From JASGDB01 sp049841315 (GTDB lineage: Bacteria; Bacteroidota; Bacteroidia; Flavobacteriales; Weeksellaceae), in NCBI GenBank assembly GCA_049841315.1, contig JASGDB010000028.1, positions 1 through 15,828 on the forward strand: DNA of 15,828 bases, written 5' to 3'. The translations under genes and the position numbers were made by a program. Under the pieces are notes generated by a model. The model made no database searches. It saw nothing but the letters and a program-made list of their open reading frames with translations, and was not told the DNA's origin. Positions 1-7,251 of this stretch are shown in pieces; positions within the stretch are counted from its first letter, which is position 1; every line of letters starts with the position of its first letter.

Positions 1-546
1 GCTTTAATCAACCGAACCAACCGATTTTTCGGGACAAATTGGAACGCCGAAACCGTAAAATTTGAAAAGGATAATTTCGGAAAATTGCCCGAAAATGCGA
101 GTGCCAATATTTTTATTTCCTGTGTGGACAGCGTAAAATCCCGTTTTGAAATTGCCGAAATTTTGAAAAATTTGAGTGGTGTCGGTTATTATTCCAATCG
201 TCCGAGATATTGGCTCGACTTCGGGAACAGCCAATTTTCGGGGCAGGTTTTGCTTTCTACCATCGGAATTGTTCAGCAACCCGATTCCGAAAAATACGAA
301 ACGGTGGAAAATCTCCCTTTCGTTACCGAAGAATTTGGCGAACTTTTGAAACAATCTGAAACAGAGGACGATACGCCGAGTTGCAGTTTGGCGGAAGCAT
401 TGGAAAAGCAGGATTTGTTCATCAATTCGGTTTTGGCACAAATGGGAAGTTCGCTTTTGTGGAACTTATTTCGCAACGGAATGACCGAAAACAGAGGGTT
501 TTTCCTCAATCTCAAAAATTTTAATTCTCAGCCGATAAGGTTGTAA
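1..546 (+). CDS. PRTRC-system ThiF family protein, 5' end outside window
   Basis: The frame is open from base 1, so this is the C-terminal 181 residues of a longer protein cut by the window edge. The visible start reads ALINRTNRFFGTNW and the end reads MGSSLLWNLFRNGM then TENRGFFLNLK. Both match what I know of the ThiF-related protein of PRTRC cassettes, which lie on plasmids and integrative elements. ThiF-fold proteins bind and adenylate a partner C-terminus, but the role in PRTRC systems is not established. The nucleotide-binding N-terminal part is not in view. A TTG at 85 could look like a start, but the protein family signature continues upstream of it. The other PRTRC genes should lie to the left. 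The gene marks the flank as mobile-element backbone. Confidence 0.8.
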   Translation, partial: ALINRTNRFFGTNWNAETVKFEKDNFGKLPENASANIFISCVDSVKSRFEIAEILKNLSGVGYYSNRPRYWLDFGNSQFSGQVLLSTIGIVQQPDSEKYETVENLPFVTEEFGELLKQSETEDDTPSCSLAEALEKQDLFINSVLAQMGSSLLWNLFRNGMTENRGFFLNLKNFNSQPIRL

Positions 547-615
547 ACGCTTCATAATGTGGAATATCACATTTTATTATTCATTCAAAACATAACAATT
601 CAATACAAAAAAATT

Positions 616-1044
616 ATGGGAACTTACGCAATTATCTATTTAAGAAAACCCGAAAAAGCACAGGAAGTCAACGAATTTCTGAAAGAAAAATACGCTCTCG
701 AATACGAAAATTATAACGGAATTGATTACGGCATTTTCTTTTCGCAGGAAATGTTTGATGAAGATTTGCGGTTCATCAACGAGGACGAGGAGGGAAAAAC
801 TCAACTTCGGCATTTTGACCGCCCGATTTCCAAAGAAACCTTTTATTGGTTGAAGTTTGGAGCAGGAAATTGTTTTGGCGATATTGGAACTTTTTGTATC
901 AAAATATCCTCAATTCTTGAAACAGATGTAAAAACAATCAAAATTTTGCAGGAATTTTCCAAAACGCCCGAATTTAAAAAGTATGTCAATGCCCGAAAAT
1001 CCAAAAATCTTCAAAGATTATTAAAGTGTAAAATTGATTTTTAA
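616..1044 (+). CDS. Hypothetical protein, 142 aa
   Basis: I do not recognise this family. The protein is soluble, has no signal peptide or membrane segment, and is rich in Lys, Glu, Phe and Tyr. A central stretch, FYWLKFGAGNCFGDIGTFC (about residues 77-95), is rich in Gly and aromatic residues and may form a structural core. I chose the ATG at 616, after an A-rich stretch, because the protein-like sequence begins there. An in-frame GTG at 559 would add 19 residues of Ile-rich sequence that looks non-coding. It lies 69 bases after the ThiF gene on the same strand and is followed by a strong terminator, so it probably ends that operon. Base composition matches the ThiF gene rather than the low-GC interior. 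Confidence 0.7.
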   Translation: MGTYAIIYLRKPEKAQEVNEFLKEKYALEYENYNGIDYGIFFSQEMFDEDLRFINEDEEGKTQLRHFDRPISKETFYWLKFGAGNCFGDIGTFCIKISSILETDVKTIKILQEFSKTPEFKKYVNARKSKNLQRLLKCKIDF

Positions 1045-1054
1045 ACTTCATTTT

Positions 1055-1086
1055 AAGCAATCGGAACAAATCCGATTGCTTTTTTT
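1055..1086 (+). terminator. Rho-independent terminator after 616-1044 gene
   Basis: The arms AGCAATCGGA (1056-1065) and TCCGATTGCT (1071-1080) are perfect complements with a 5-base loop, and the outer A1055-T1081 pair adds one more. A run of T follows to 1086. It sits 11 bases after the stop codon, where a transcript end is expected. Confidence 0.9.
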
Positions 1087-1114
1087 GTTTTGAACCAAAT
1101 TCAAAAATCCGGCG

Positions 1115-1157
1115 GCAAAAATGCAATTCCTCCCTGCGGTCGGAATCGCATTTTTGC
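1115..1157. repeat. 16-bp near-perfect inverted repeat in non-coding DNA
   Basis: The arm GCAAAAATGCAATTCC (1115-1130) pairs with GGAATCGCATTTTTGC (1142-1157) with one mismatch around an 11-base centre. No T-run follows directly, so it is not an obvious terminator. It may be a dispersed palindromic element, a protein-binding site, or a transcript-end structure for the converging gene on the minus strand. Confidence 0.7.
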
Positions 1158-1168
1158 GGAAAACGGAA

Positions 1169-1223
1169 GCAACTTTTTTTCAAAAATGTTTTTGGAATTT
1201 TAAATGTTTTTGGAAAAAGTTGC
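1169..1223. repeat. Imperfect hairpin containing a 14-bp direct repeat
   Basis: GCAACTTTTTTTCAAAAA (1169-1186) and TTTTTGGAAAAAGTTGC (1207-1223) form an imperfect inverted repeat. AAATGTTTTTGGAA occurs exactly twice, at 1184-1197 and 1202-1215. T-rich tracts follow on the plus strand. It could be a terminator or a site such as an origin or binding region of the mobile element, and nothing here decides between them. Confidence 0.6.
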
Positions 1224-1262
1224 GGGGTGGTTTTTTGAGTTTTTTTAACCTAATTTCAAAAA

Positions 1263-1520
1263 TCAATTCCAAGAAACTTTCAAATCCCGAAACTCTAAAT
1301 TTGCCCTCTTTCTATCAAATGAATTTTTTCCGGATTGTGAGGTCGCTTTGAACCTGAATAGTTTGATAAATAATGGTTCTCCCTGTATATCTTTGAACGA
1401 AAAATTGAGTTTTATTGGCACTCCCGTTACCAATTCCGGAAATGGTTTGCTGCATTTATACAAATCAAGTTTGTATTCGTTTCCCTCAATATCAACAATA
1501 AAAATATCCTCAATCGTCAT
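1263..1520 (-). CDS. Small hypothetical protein, possibly 5'-truncated
   Basis: This ORF encodes 85 residues beginning MTIEDIFIVDIEGNEYKLDL. The alternation of hydrophobic and charged residues suggests a beta-rich protein, but I do not recognise a family. The frame stays open upstream of the ATG at 1520 to a stop at 1572-1574, and that extra stretch (reading ITISFLIETKDENKK) also looks protein-like. The gene may therefore have started further upstream and lost its 5' end where AT-rich insertion DNA begins near 1560. Composition matches the flank genes. It converges on the 616-1044 gene and has the same orientation as the right-flank genes, so it may once have followed them directly. Confidence 0.45.
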   Translation of the reverse strand: MTIEDIFIVDIEGNEYKLDLYKCSKPFPELVTGVPIKLNFSFKDIQGEPLFIKLFRFKATSQSGKNSFDRKRANLEFRDLKVSWN

Positions 1521-1616
1521 TTTTTTGTTCTCGTCTTTTGTTTCAATCAGAAAACTAATGGTAATAATTTTTTATCAATTTACTTATCACAAGTTCTATA
1601 TTAACGTGAGTTCCAC

Positions 1617-1720
1617 CTAAGCAGCAATCAAAGCATATTCTTTTAAAATGTAATTATTTATTCTTTGAAAAATTCATCAACAATGTAATAAATATTTGTA
1701 ATCTTATCATCAGAAATCAT
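1617..1720 (-). mobile_element. Internally deleted IS982-type transposase scrap
   Basis: On the minus strand the ATG at 1720 opens MISDDKITNIYYIVDEFFKE, followed by a stop at 1658-1660. This resembles the N-terminus of one subgroup of IS982-family transposases as I know them. In another frame a short stretch, NNYILKEYALIAA, runs to a stop at 1617-1619 and may be the C-terminal end. If so, only about 100 bases remain of an element that normally carries a gene of roughly 900 bases. The N-terminal match is moderate and the C-terminal part is a guess. It is distinct from the neighbouring transposase at 1787-2737. Confidence 0.45.
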
Positions 1721-1786
1721 AACGAAAATTTTAGTTAAATATTTGATTTTCAACATATATATTATAATAAATAACCTGTTGTGCAA

Positions 1787-2737
1787 TTAGCATAAATTGA
1801 CTTTAATTTTGTTTAAACTTCTGTTGAATACGAAAAAATTCAGGTATTGAATCATCGTAAAGGAAGTTATTTTGGAGAGGATTCTCACAGCCAAACCTTC
1901 AAATGTTTTGGCAAAATTAATACTGATAGAAAACTGCCCCTTCAATTGTGAAATATTCGTCTCAATTCTCTTTCTGATTTTGGATTTTACATTGGAAAAT
2001 GCCACAAAATTATGCTGATTTTTCCGCATCGGAACAGAAAGTTCAATCTTGGAATAATTAAACAAGTCCACCCGAAATTCTTTGCTGATATATCCTCTGT
2101 CACCGATTAACAGGCAGTTTTCAAAATCGTATTTAAATCGTTCAGATAGTTTACATCGTGGACATTTGCCGAGGTAAAATCAAAGGAATGAACTGCGAAG
2201 CACATCACGAATACCTTTGAAAAAAATAAAAACTAATGAGTAAAAATGCCGTTCTTGTCGCAAACCATATGAAGTTTATAGCCAAAATATCGGGATTTTT
2301 GTGAAGCGCAATAGCCAAAATCGGGTTGAATTTCATCGGTTCTGCAAATTTCGGAGCGATTCGCTCTGCTGATTTGGCAGATTTGAACAGGAGTAGAATC
2401 CACAATAAAAACATCGGTAAAATCCGAAAACTTACTGCTCAAAGTTTCTCGGATTTTGTTGATGTAAGAAAATAAGTTCCGCTTTCTTTTATTGTAAACG
2501 CTTCTTTCGATTTTGCCTTCCAGTTCTGTTCCCGAAATACATCTAAACAACTGTAATTGGCTACGCCGAATCTTCGATTTCAGAGTTTATCGACATATAT
2601 TCTGCGGTAATATTTAATGCGGAAAGTTCCAAATCAGAGAGTTTTGGTGTTCTGATTTGTTTGTAATTTTCGATATGACTGCAATTATTTATCAATTCTT
2701 TTAAAATAATTTTATAATTTTGAATAAGATTGTTCAT
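1787..2737 (-). pseudogene. IS982-family transposase, decayed
   Basis: Joining minus-strand frames gives a near-complete transposase: start MNNLIQNYKIILKELINN at 2737, then KIERSVYNKRKR, FIVDSTPVQI, FGYCASQK, FGYKLHMVCDKNG, FDFTSANVHDV, LLIGDRGYISKEF, KSKIRKRIETNISQLKG, and an end at 1787. The D of VDSTP, the D of GDRGY and the E of RIET fit the family's DDE triad. At least three lesions break it: a frame change with about 25 extra bases near 2555-2580; a stop at 2233-2235 within about 51 extra bases (2195-2245); and a frameshift near 2132-2140. It cannot make an active enzyme. No matching terminal inverted repeat was found by eye beyond the 2737 end. It is one of the IS scars at the left edge of the cargo. 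Confidence 0.85.
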
Positions 2738-2998
2738 TTATTTAATGACTTGGTAATCAGTTAAATATACGATTTTTTAATCAATTGAACAATTTTTTTT
2801 TATTTTATTTATAAGTTTTCTTACATCGAACTCATAGTATATTAAATTATTGTTTACATTCGCTTCACGAGTTATTGTTAATGTTAAACTTGATTTTTAT
2901 GTTAATAATTTATAAAGATATTTTTATGTTTTTAAACTAATAACTTGGTTTTCAGTGTGTTAAATGATTATTAAGATTGAATTAAAAAATATACATCT
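2738..2998. other. AT-rich leader region of the cargo operon
   Basis: This 261-base gap between the IS982 remnant and the first cargo gene is very AT-rich. It must hold the main operon promoter unless transcription comes from outside. I found no good match to the Bacteroidota promoter pattern (TTG, then TAnnTTTG); TACATTCG near 2853 is the closest and has no convincing upstream box. No ORF, repeat or operator is evident. Confidence 0.35.
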
Positions 2999-5152
2999 AT
3001 GGCAAAATCATTATTATTATTTTGTTTACTATTATTTTATTGCTGTTTTTCTCAAAAAAATGATTCTATAGATAGAATTTTGGAGATTCAAAATGTAAAC
3101 ATTATTGGTAAGCGAAAACTTATTGAAAGAAAAGGAGATAGGATTGTTTTCAATGTTGCAAACAGCGTTTTTTCAACAGGATTAAACGCAAATGAAATTT
3201 TAAAAAATGTTCCGAGAATTGATCCAACAGCTGAGGGTTTAAAAATAATCGGAAAAAGTAATGTTTTAGTGATGGTCAATGATAAACTTCTAAATTTATC
3301 TGGGTCTGATTTGGAAATTTACCTTAAATCAATACGTGCTGAAAACATTTCAAAAATAGAACTTATTACGAGTCCTTCTGCAAATTATGATGCTTCAGGG
3401 AATAGCGGATTGATCAATATCATACTAAAAAAAAATATAAATATGGGATTTGATGGCTCCGTTACAGGAACTTATATACAAAGGAAAAAACCAGGATTTA
3501 TGCCTTCTTCCAATCTTACATATTCAACCAATAAACTTTCTGTTGGGCTTAATCTTTTTGCAGATAAAGAGATAAGAAGTGCGGAGTCTGATATAGGTAT
3601 AAAGTATCCGGAGTTATTAAGAAAATCGATTATTTATAGAGAAGACAAGACAAAAGGATTGACTGTAGGTTTAAATCTTGATTATACAATTAATGAGAAA
3701 GCAAATGCAGGAATTGTTGTGAATACAGATTGGTGGAATACAGATCAAGATTATGAATCCAACGTATTTTTTATCAAGAATAATATAATAGAATCTGCTC
3801 AGAATCTGCCTTCAAGAAATAATAATAAATATAATTATATTTCTATTTCTCCGTATTATGACATTAAACTGGATACATTGGGGAAAAAATTAAAATTCAA
3901 TTATAATTTATTAAAAAGGAATAATGATAATTTCAGAAATTTATTATCACGAACTTATACAGGAAATTTTGAAACCTTGACAAATGAAATATTTGCAATC
4001 AATAATTCAGAATCTATATATCAGGTAAATACACTTAATGTTGATATTGAATTACCATTTAGAAGTTTCCGAATAGACATTGGAGGTAAATATTCTAATT
4101 TCACAAATGATAGTGATATTAAATATTATGATTTCACAACAGGTAAATATATTCTGGATGAAAATCAAAGCAATGTATTTAAATATGAAGAGAGCATATA
4201 TGCTATGTATTTTTCTACTGAAAAAAAGTGGAATGATAAATTTTTCAGTAAAATAGGGATACGATATGAAGGTACGCAAACGATAGGTAATTCTATTACT
4301 ACAGGTTCTGTATTTGAAAATAGTTTTGACAACTTCTTTCCAAGTTTATATTTCTCATATGAACCTAATGATAAAAATTCTTTCTCTATAGGCTATAATA
4401 AAAGAATTGACAGACCCGTCTTTTATGATGTCAATCCTTTTAGGACATATTTTGATTTATACAATTATTCAGAAGGAAATCCAAGGTTACAGCCTTCCAT
4501 TACAAATAATCTGGAGTTCTCATATATTTTTAGAAATAATCTAACTGTAACTGCCTATGGTTCAACATTGAAAGATGCTTCGGACTATATCACAATTTCA
4601 GAAATTAATAATCCTGTAATTATTTCTATACCAGAAAATTATTTTAGTAAAAAGACTTTGGGATTAGATATAAGTTATAACTGGAGTATTACAAAAAAAT
4701 TCAGTACATATAATAGCTTTAGTGCATATTTTAATAATACCCAATCCAATATTCCAAATATTACCGTTTCCCACTTAAATGGGTATGGATATTTTTTTTC
4801 ATCTAGAAGTACATATAAAATTGGAAAAAACAATAAGATTTACCTAAATTATTACAACAAATTCCCAAGTATTGAAGGGCTTTATAAAATATACAACAGA
4901 TCCAGTATAACATTAGGAGGAGTCTTTAACTTTATTGAAAAAAAATTAGTGTTGAATGTTTCTGTTAGTGATATTTTCAGACAAGCTTCCACTAAAATGA
5001 AACAGGAATACTCAAACTTTGTTTGGAATTCCGATGTATATAATGATCAAAGAAATTTAAATATCTCTATAACATATAAATTTGGAAATAATAAATCTAA
5101 ATCTGTAAACAGAGAAGTTAATGATTCTGATAAAAACAGACTTATAAAATAG
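2999..5152 (+). CDS. Outer-membrane beta-barrel / TonB-receptor-like protein
   Basis: The 717-residue protein starts with a signal peptide (MAKSLLLFCLLLFYCCFSQ). A plug-like domain follows at about residues 28-145, with NANEILKNVPRID, VLVMVNDKLLNLSG, ISKIELITSPSANYDASG and INIILKK, typical of the plug of flavobacterial outer-membrane barrel proteins. The rest is a long series of aromatic-rich amphipathic strands ending at LNISITYKFG with a short polar tail. The carboxypeptidase-regulatory-like domain that many relatives carry before the plug is absent, and no TonB box is clear. It is the first gene of the RiPP operon and its stop overlaps the next start. Possible roles are uptake of a chelated or peptide ligand, outer-membrane passage of the product, or self-protection; the sequence does not choose. 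Confidence 0.85.
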   Translation: MAKSLLLFCLLLFYCCFSQKNDSIDRILEIQNVNIIGKRKLIERKGDRIVFNVANSVFSTGLNANEILKNVPRIDPTAEGLKIIGKSNVLVMVNDKLLNLSGSDLEIYLKSIRAENISKIELITSPSANYDASGNSGLINIILKKNINMGFDGSVTGTYIQRKKPGFMPSSNLTYSTNKLSVGLNLFADKEIRSAESDIGIKYPELLRKSIIYREDKTKGLTVGLNLDYTINEKANAGIVVNTDWWNTDQDYESNVFFIKNNIIESAQNLPSRNNNKYNYISISPYYDIKLDTLGKKLKFNYNLLKRNNDNFRNLLSRTYTGNFETLTNEIFAINNSESIYQVNTLNVDIELPFRSFRIDIGGKYSNFTNDSDIKYYDFTTGKYILDENQSNVFKYEESIYAMYFSTEKKWNDKFFSKIGIRYEGTQTIGNSITTGSVFENSFDNFFPSLYFSYEPNDKNSFSIGYNKRIDRPVFYDVNPFRTYFDLYNYSEGNPRLQPSITNNLEFSYIFRNNLTVTAYGSTLKDASDYITISEINNPVIISIPENYFSKKTLGLDISYNWSITKKFSTYNSFSAYFNNTQSNIPNITVSHLNGYGYFFSSRSTYKIGKNNKIYLNYYNKFPSIEGLYKIYNRSSITLGGVFNFIEKKLVLNVSVSDIFRQASTKMKQEYSNFVWNSDVYNDQRNLNISITYKFGNNKSKSVNREVNDSDKNRLIK

Positions 5153-6537
5153 TGAAAATAGTACAAAGTTTTTGGTCAGGCAACAACCGGAATTTAGACA
5201 AGAGCTACGGTTGGCTTTCTCCCAAGTATCATTGGCTTGGATGGGTACTGAGTGTCAATCAGTTGAAACAGTTTTATGATGAGGTAGAGTTGATAACGGA
5301 TAAAATAGGAAACGAGATACTTATTGAAAAGTTGAAACTTCCTTACTCTAAAGTACATATAATCCTAGATGATTTGAACATATACAATGAAAGTTTGTGG
5401 GCACTTGCTAAAATTAAATCATATTCTTTCATAGATGAACCTTTTCTGCATGTGGATGGTGATGTATTCATTTGGGAAGAGTTTGATGACGAATTGTTAA
5501 AAAAAGAGATTATTGTACAGAATATAGAAACCACCACAGAATATTACAGAAATATGTGGACTCAAATATTTCCGCACTTGCAATATATTCCTTCCGCAAT
5601 GGACTCATATCATAAAGGGGTTAACAATAAAGCCTATAATATGGGAGTTTTTGGAGGAAAGAATCTTAATCTTATCAAAAAATACTGTGAAGAATCTTTT
5701 TCTTTTGTGAATAGAAATCAATCAGGTTTGGACAAAATCAATCTATTTAATTTTAACATATTTTTTGAACAGGTTCTGTTTTATGAAATGGCAAAACTGA
5801 AAAACCAAGATGTATCCTGCCTTATTATAGAAGATATCGGAGATAATGAATATAAGGGGTTTGGAAGTTTTGATGAAGTACCTAATGATAGAACATATCT
5901 TCATTTATTAGGGTTTTTTAAAAGACAGCCTGAAGTGTGCCTAAAATTAAAGACTTACGTTCACAAACACTATCCTTATTATTATGATAAAATCGAAGAA
6001 TTATTAAATATTGAACCTAAATTATCCAGTTTTAAATATGAATATTCAATAGAAAAAAATACAGACTATCAAAAAAAATATATCCATAAGCTTTTACAGA
6101 ATATTCCCATAAATAATGAGCTTGAAGAAATTTTTTGCAGAAATATAACTTTAGAAGGCAAAGTGATAGAGTTTTATGATTTATTGGATCAAGGCAAAGA
6201 TTTCTTTATAATTCCTACTTCATGCTATAAAATTACACATAACGATGCAGATAATCAGGATTATATAGATATAAAGCAGGTTCAAGAAAATGATCTTCAT
6301 ATTCCCTTAATGAATATTGATCATGTAATTTTTAATGAACTCGATGGTATAAAAAGTAATAAGGATTTTGAGGTTAATGCACTTCAGTATCTAGATGACG
6401 ATTTTCCTTTTGAAGAACAAAAAGCATTTATAGAAACTTTATGGAAAAGGATATCTTACTTTATTTCTTTATGTGTATTTATCCCTATTCACAAAGAAGA
6501 ATATATTCAATACCGTAAATTAACATCTCAAAAATAA
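5152..6537 (+). CDS. DUF6734-like protein, putative glycosyltransferase
   Basis: The protein has 461 residues beginning KIVQSFWSG. It resembles the uncharacterised DUF6734 family as I know it, although I could not search. FLHVDGDVFIWEEF (about 98-111) carries a D-x-D (Asp102, Asp104) like the metal-and-nucleotide-sugar motif of GT-A glycosyltransferases, and NMGVFGGKNLNLIKKYCEE further on fits such a fold. It has no signal peptide or membrane segment, so it is probably cytoplasmic. The start is GTG, whose G is the last base of the preceding TAG stop, which suggests translational coupling. Precursor gene 1 begins 5 bases after its stop. Placement next to the precursors suggests peptide glycosylation or surface sugar synthesis; both are inferences. 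Confidence 0.7.
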   Translation: MKIVQSFWSGNNRNLDKSYGWLSPKYHWLGWVLSVNQLKQFYDEVELITDKIGNEILIEKLKLPYSKVHIILDDLNIYNESLWALAKIKSYSFIDEPFLHVDGDVFIWEEFDDELLKKEIIVQNIETTTEYYRNMWTQIFPHLQYIPSAMDSYHKGVNNKAYNMGVFGGKNLNLIKKYCEESFSFVNRNQSGLDKINLFNFNIFFEQVLFYEMAKLKNQDVSCLIIEDIGDNEYKGFGSFDEVPNDRTYLHLLGFFKRQPEVCLKLKTYVHKHYPYYYDKIEELLNIEPKLSSFKYEYSIEKNTDYQKKYIHKLLQNIPINNELEEIFCRNITLEGKVIEFYDLLDQGKDFFIIPTSCYKITHNDADNQDYIDIKQVQENDLHIPLMNIDHVIFNELDGIKSNKDFEVNALQYLDDDFPFEEQKAFIETLWKRISYFISLCVFIPIHKEEYIQYRKLTSQK

Positions 6538-6542
6538 ATATT

Positions 6543-6707
6543 ATGGAAAACAAAAAAATTAACTTGCAAGAATTCAAACAAACTACCGTGAAATTAGCCA
6601 AATTACTCGAAATGAAGGGAGGGTCTGGTTCTTCACAAACACTTGTTTATACAACAGTATGTTTTGGAAATGACCAAGATTGTTATAATAGAGATTCAGA
6701 TTGTTAA
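6543..6707 (+). CDS. RiPP precursor peptide 1 (grasp-with-spasm type)
   Basis: This encodes a 54-residue peptide. The leader contains KINLQEFKQ and LLEMKGG, and the Gly26-Gly27 pair is the expected cut site for the C39 exporter. The 27-residue core is Ser/Thr-rich at first (SGSSQTLVYTT) and then Asp/Cys-rich (VCFGNDQDCYNRDSDC), with three Cys and four Asp. This fits the GG-leader precursor family of Bacteroidota (TIGR04149-like). Alternating Ser/Thr donors and Asp acceptors are what an ATP-grasp ester- or amide-forming ligase would use, and the Cys can form disulfides. It follows the DUF6734-like gene by 5 bases. Confidence 0.9.
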   Translation: MENKKINLQEFKQTTVKLAKLLEMKGGSGSSQTLVYTTVCFGNDQDCYNRDSDC

Positions 6708-6779
6708 ATGAAAAATAAAGGAAGAAGTGGAAGCCCACACATAAAGAACACAATGTTTAACCATTAATTCTTTTTTACT

Positions 6780-6938
6780 ATGAAAAAAATTAATTTGAAA
6801 GAATTCAAGCAATCAGAAGTGAAAGTAGCTCAATTGCTTGAAGCTAAAGGAGGATCTGGAGCATCTAGTACAAGCGGTAGCAATACTTCTTGTATGGGAA
6901 ATGACCAAGATTGCAAAAGCGGAGATTGCGATAGTTAG
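6780..6938 (+). CDS. RiPP precursor peptide 2
   Basis: This encodes a 52-residue peptide with the same leader plan (KKINLKEFKQ, LLEAKGG), cut expected after Gly25. The core begins SGASSTSGSNTS and ends SCMGNDQDCKSGDCDS. The GNDQDC block is identical to that in precursor 1, but the third Cys is shifted inward by the GDCDS ending. The leader is the closest to precursor 1 of the four, suggesting a recent duplication. The 72-base gap before it holds no convincing gene. Confidence 0.9.
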   Translation: MKKINLKEFKQSEVKVAQLLEAKGGSGASSTSGSNTSCMGNDQDCKSGDCDS

Positions 6939-6951
6939 TCTCAGTACACTC

Positions 6952-6979
6952 TATAGGCAGAGGACTTCCTTTGCCTATA
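6952..6979 (+). promoter_or_regulatory. Hairpin between precursor genes 2 and 3
   Basis: TATAGGCA (6952-6959) pairs perfectly with TGCCTATA (6972-6979). A G-T (G-U in RNA) pair and AGG/CCT extend the stem inward to a tight loop. A T-rich but interrupted stretch follows. It begins 14 bases after the precursor 2 stop and could act as a weak terminator or an mRNA-stabilising structure that sets relative peptide and enzyme levels. Confidence 0.6.
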
Positions 6980-7014
6980 TTACTATTATTTTCTAATTTT
7001 TAACCCCTTACATT

Positions 7015-7182
7015 ATGGAAAAAAAGAAAAAAATTAATTTATCTGAGTTTAAAAAATCTCAATTAGAGGTTTCAAAGCTTTTAGCAGCAAAAGGCGGATC
7101 TGGTAATTCTTCTTCTCAAGGGAGTAATTGTCAATGTCCACCTAATGATTCAGATACAGGAAGTGATTGTTCTTGTTGGTAA
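7015..7182 (+). CDS. RiPP precursor peptide 3, divergent core
   Basis: This encodes a 55-residue peptide. The leader matches the others (KKINLSEFKKSQ, LLAAKGG; cut after Gly28), but the core departs from them: SGNSSSQGSN then CQCPPNDSDTGSDCSCW. It has four Cys as two C-x-C pairs, a Pro-Pro, and a C-terminal Trp, and keeps only the N-D-x-D part of the shared block. The same enzymes probably accept it through the common leader, giving a product with a different crosslink or disulfide pattern. The start at 7015 follows an A/T-rich stretch; the four Lys codons after it are normal for this leader class. Confidence 0.9.
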   Translation: MEKKKKINLSEFKKSQLEVSKLLAAKGGSGNSSSQGSNCQCPPNDSDTGSDCSCW

Positions 7183-7186
7183 TAAT

Positions 7187-7226
7187 GAGGAGGTAATCAC
7201 TTTTCATAAGAGATTACCTCTTTTCT
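7187..7226 (+). terminator. Terminator-like hairpin between precursors 3 and 4
   Basis: GAGGTAATC (7190-7198) and GATTACCTC (7212-7220) pair perfectly around a 13-base loop and are followed by TTTTCTGGTTTT. The stem starts 7 bases after the precursor 3 stop. It probably ends a fraction of transcripts, keeping precursors 1-3 more abundant than precursor 4 and the enzymes downstream. Confidence 0.65.
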
Positions 7227-7251
7227 GGTTTTATTCTTAAAATTAATTAAA

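Noticed and set aside
4..441. 145-codon minus-strand ORF at the left edge
   Set aside because: It is antisense to the ThiF-family gene, whose frame has a recognisable family signature.
1348..1620. 90-codon plus-strand ORF
   Set aside because: It is antisense to the minus-strand hypothetical gene and runs into IS-scar DNA; the minus frame reads more like protein.
2205..2414. 69-codon minus-strand ORF
   Set aside because: It is a shifted frame of the broken IS982 transposase.
6708..6767. 19-codon ORF directly after precursor 1
   Set aside because: It has no leader, GG site or Cys block and nothing marks it as a fifth precursor; it is most likely chance in the spacer.
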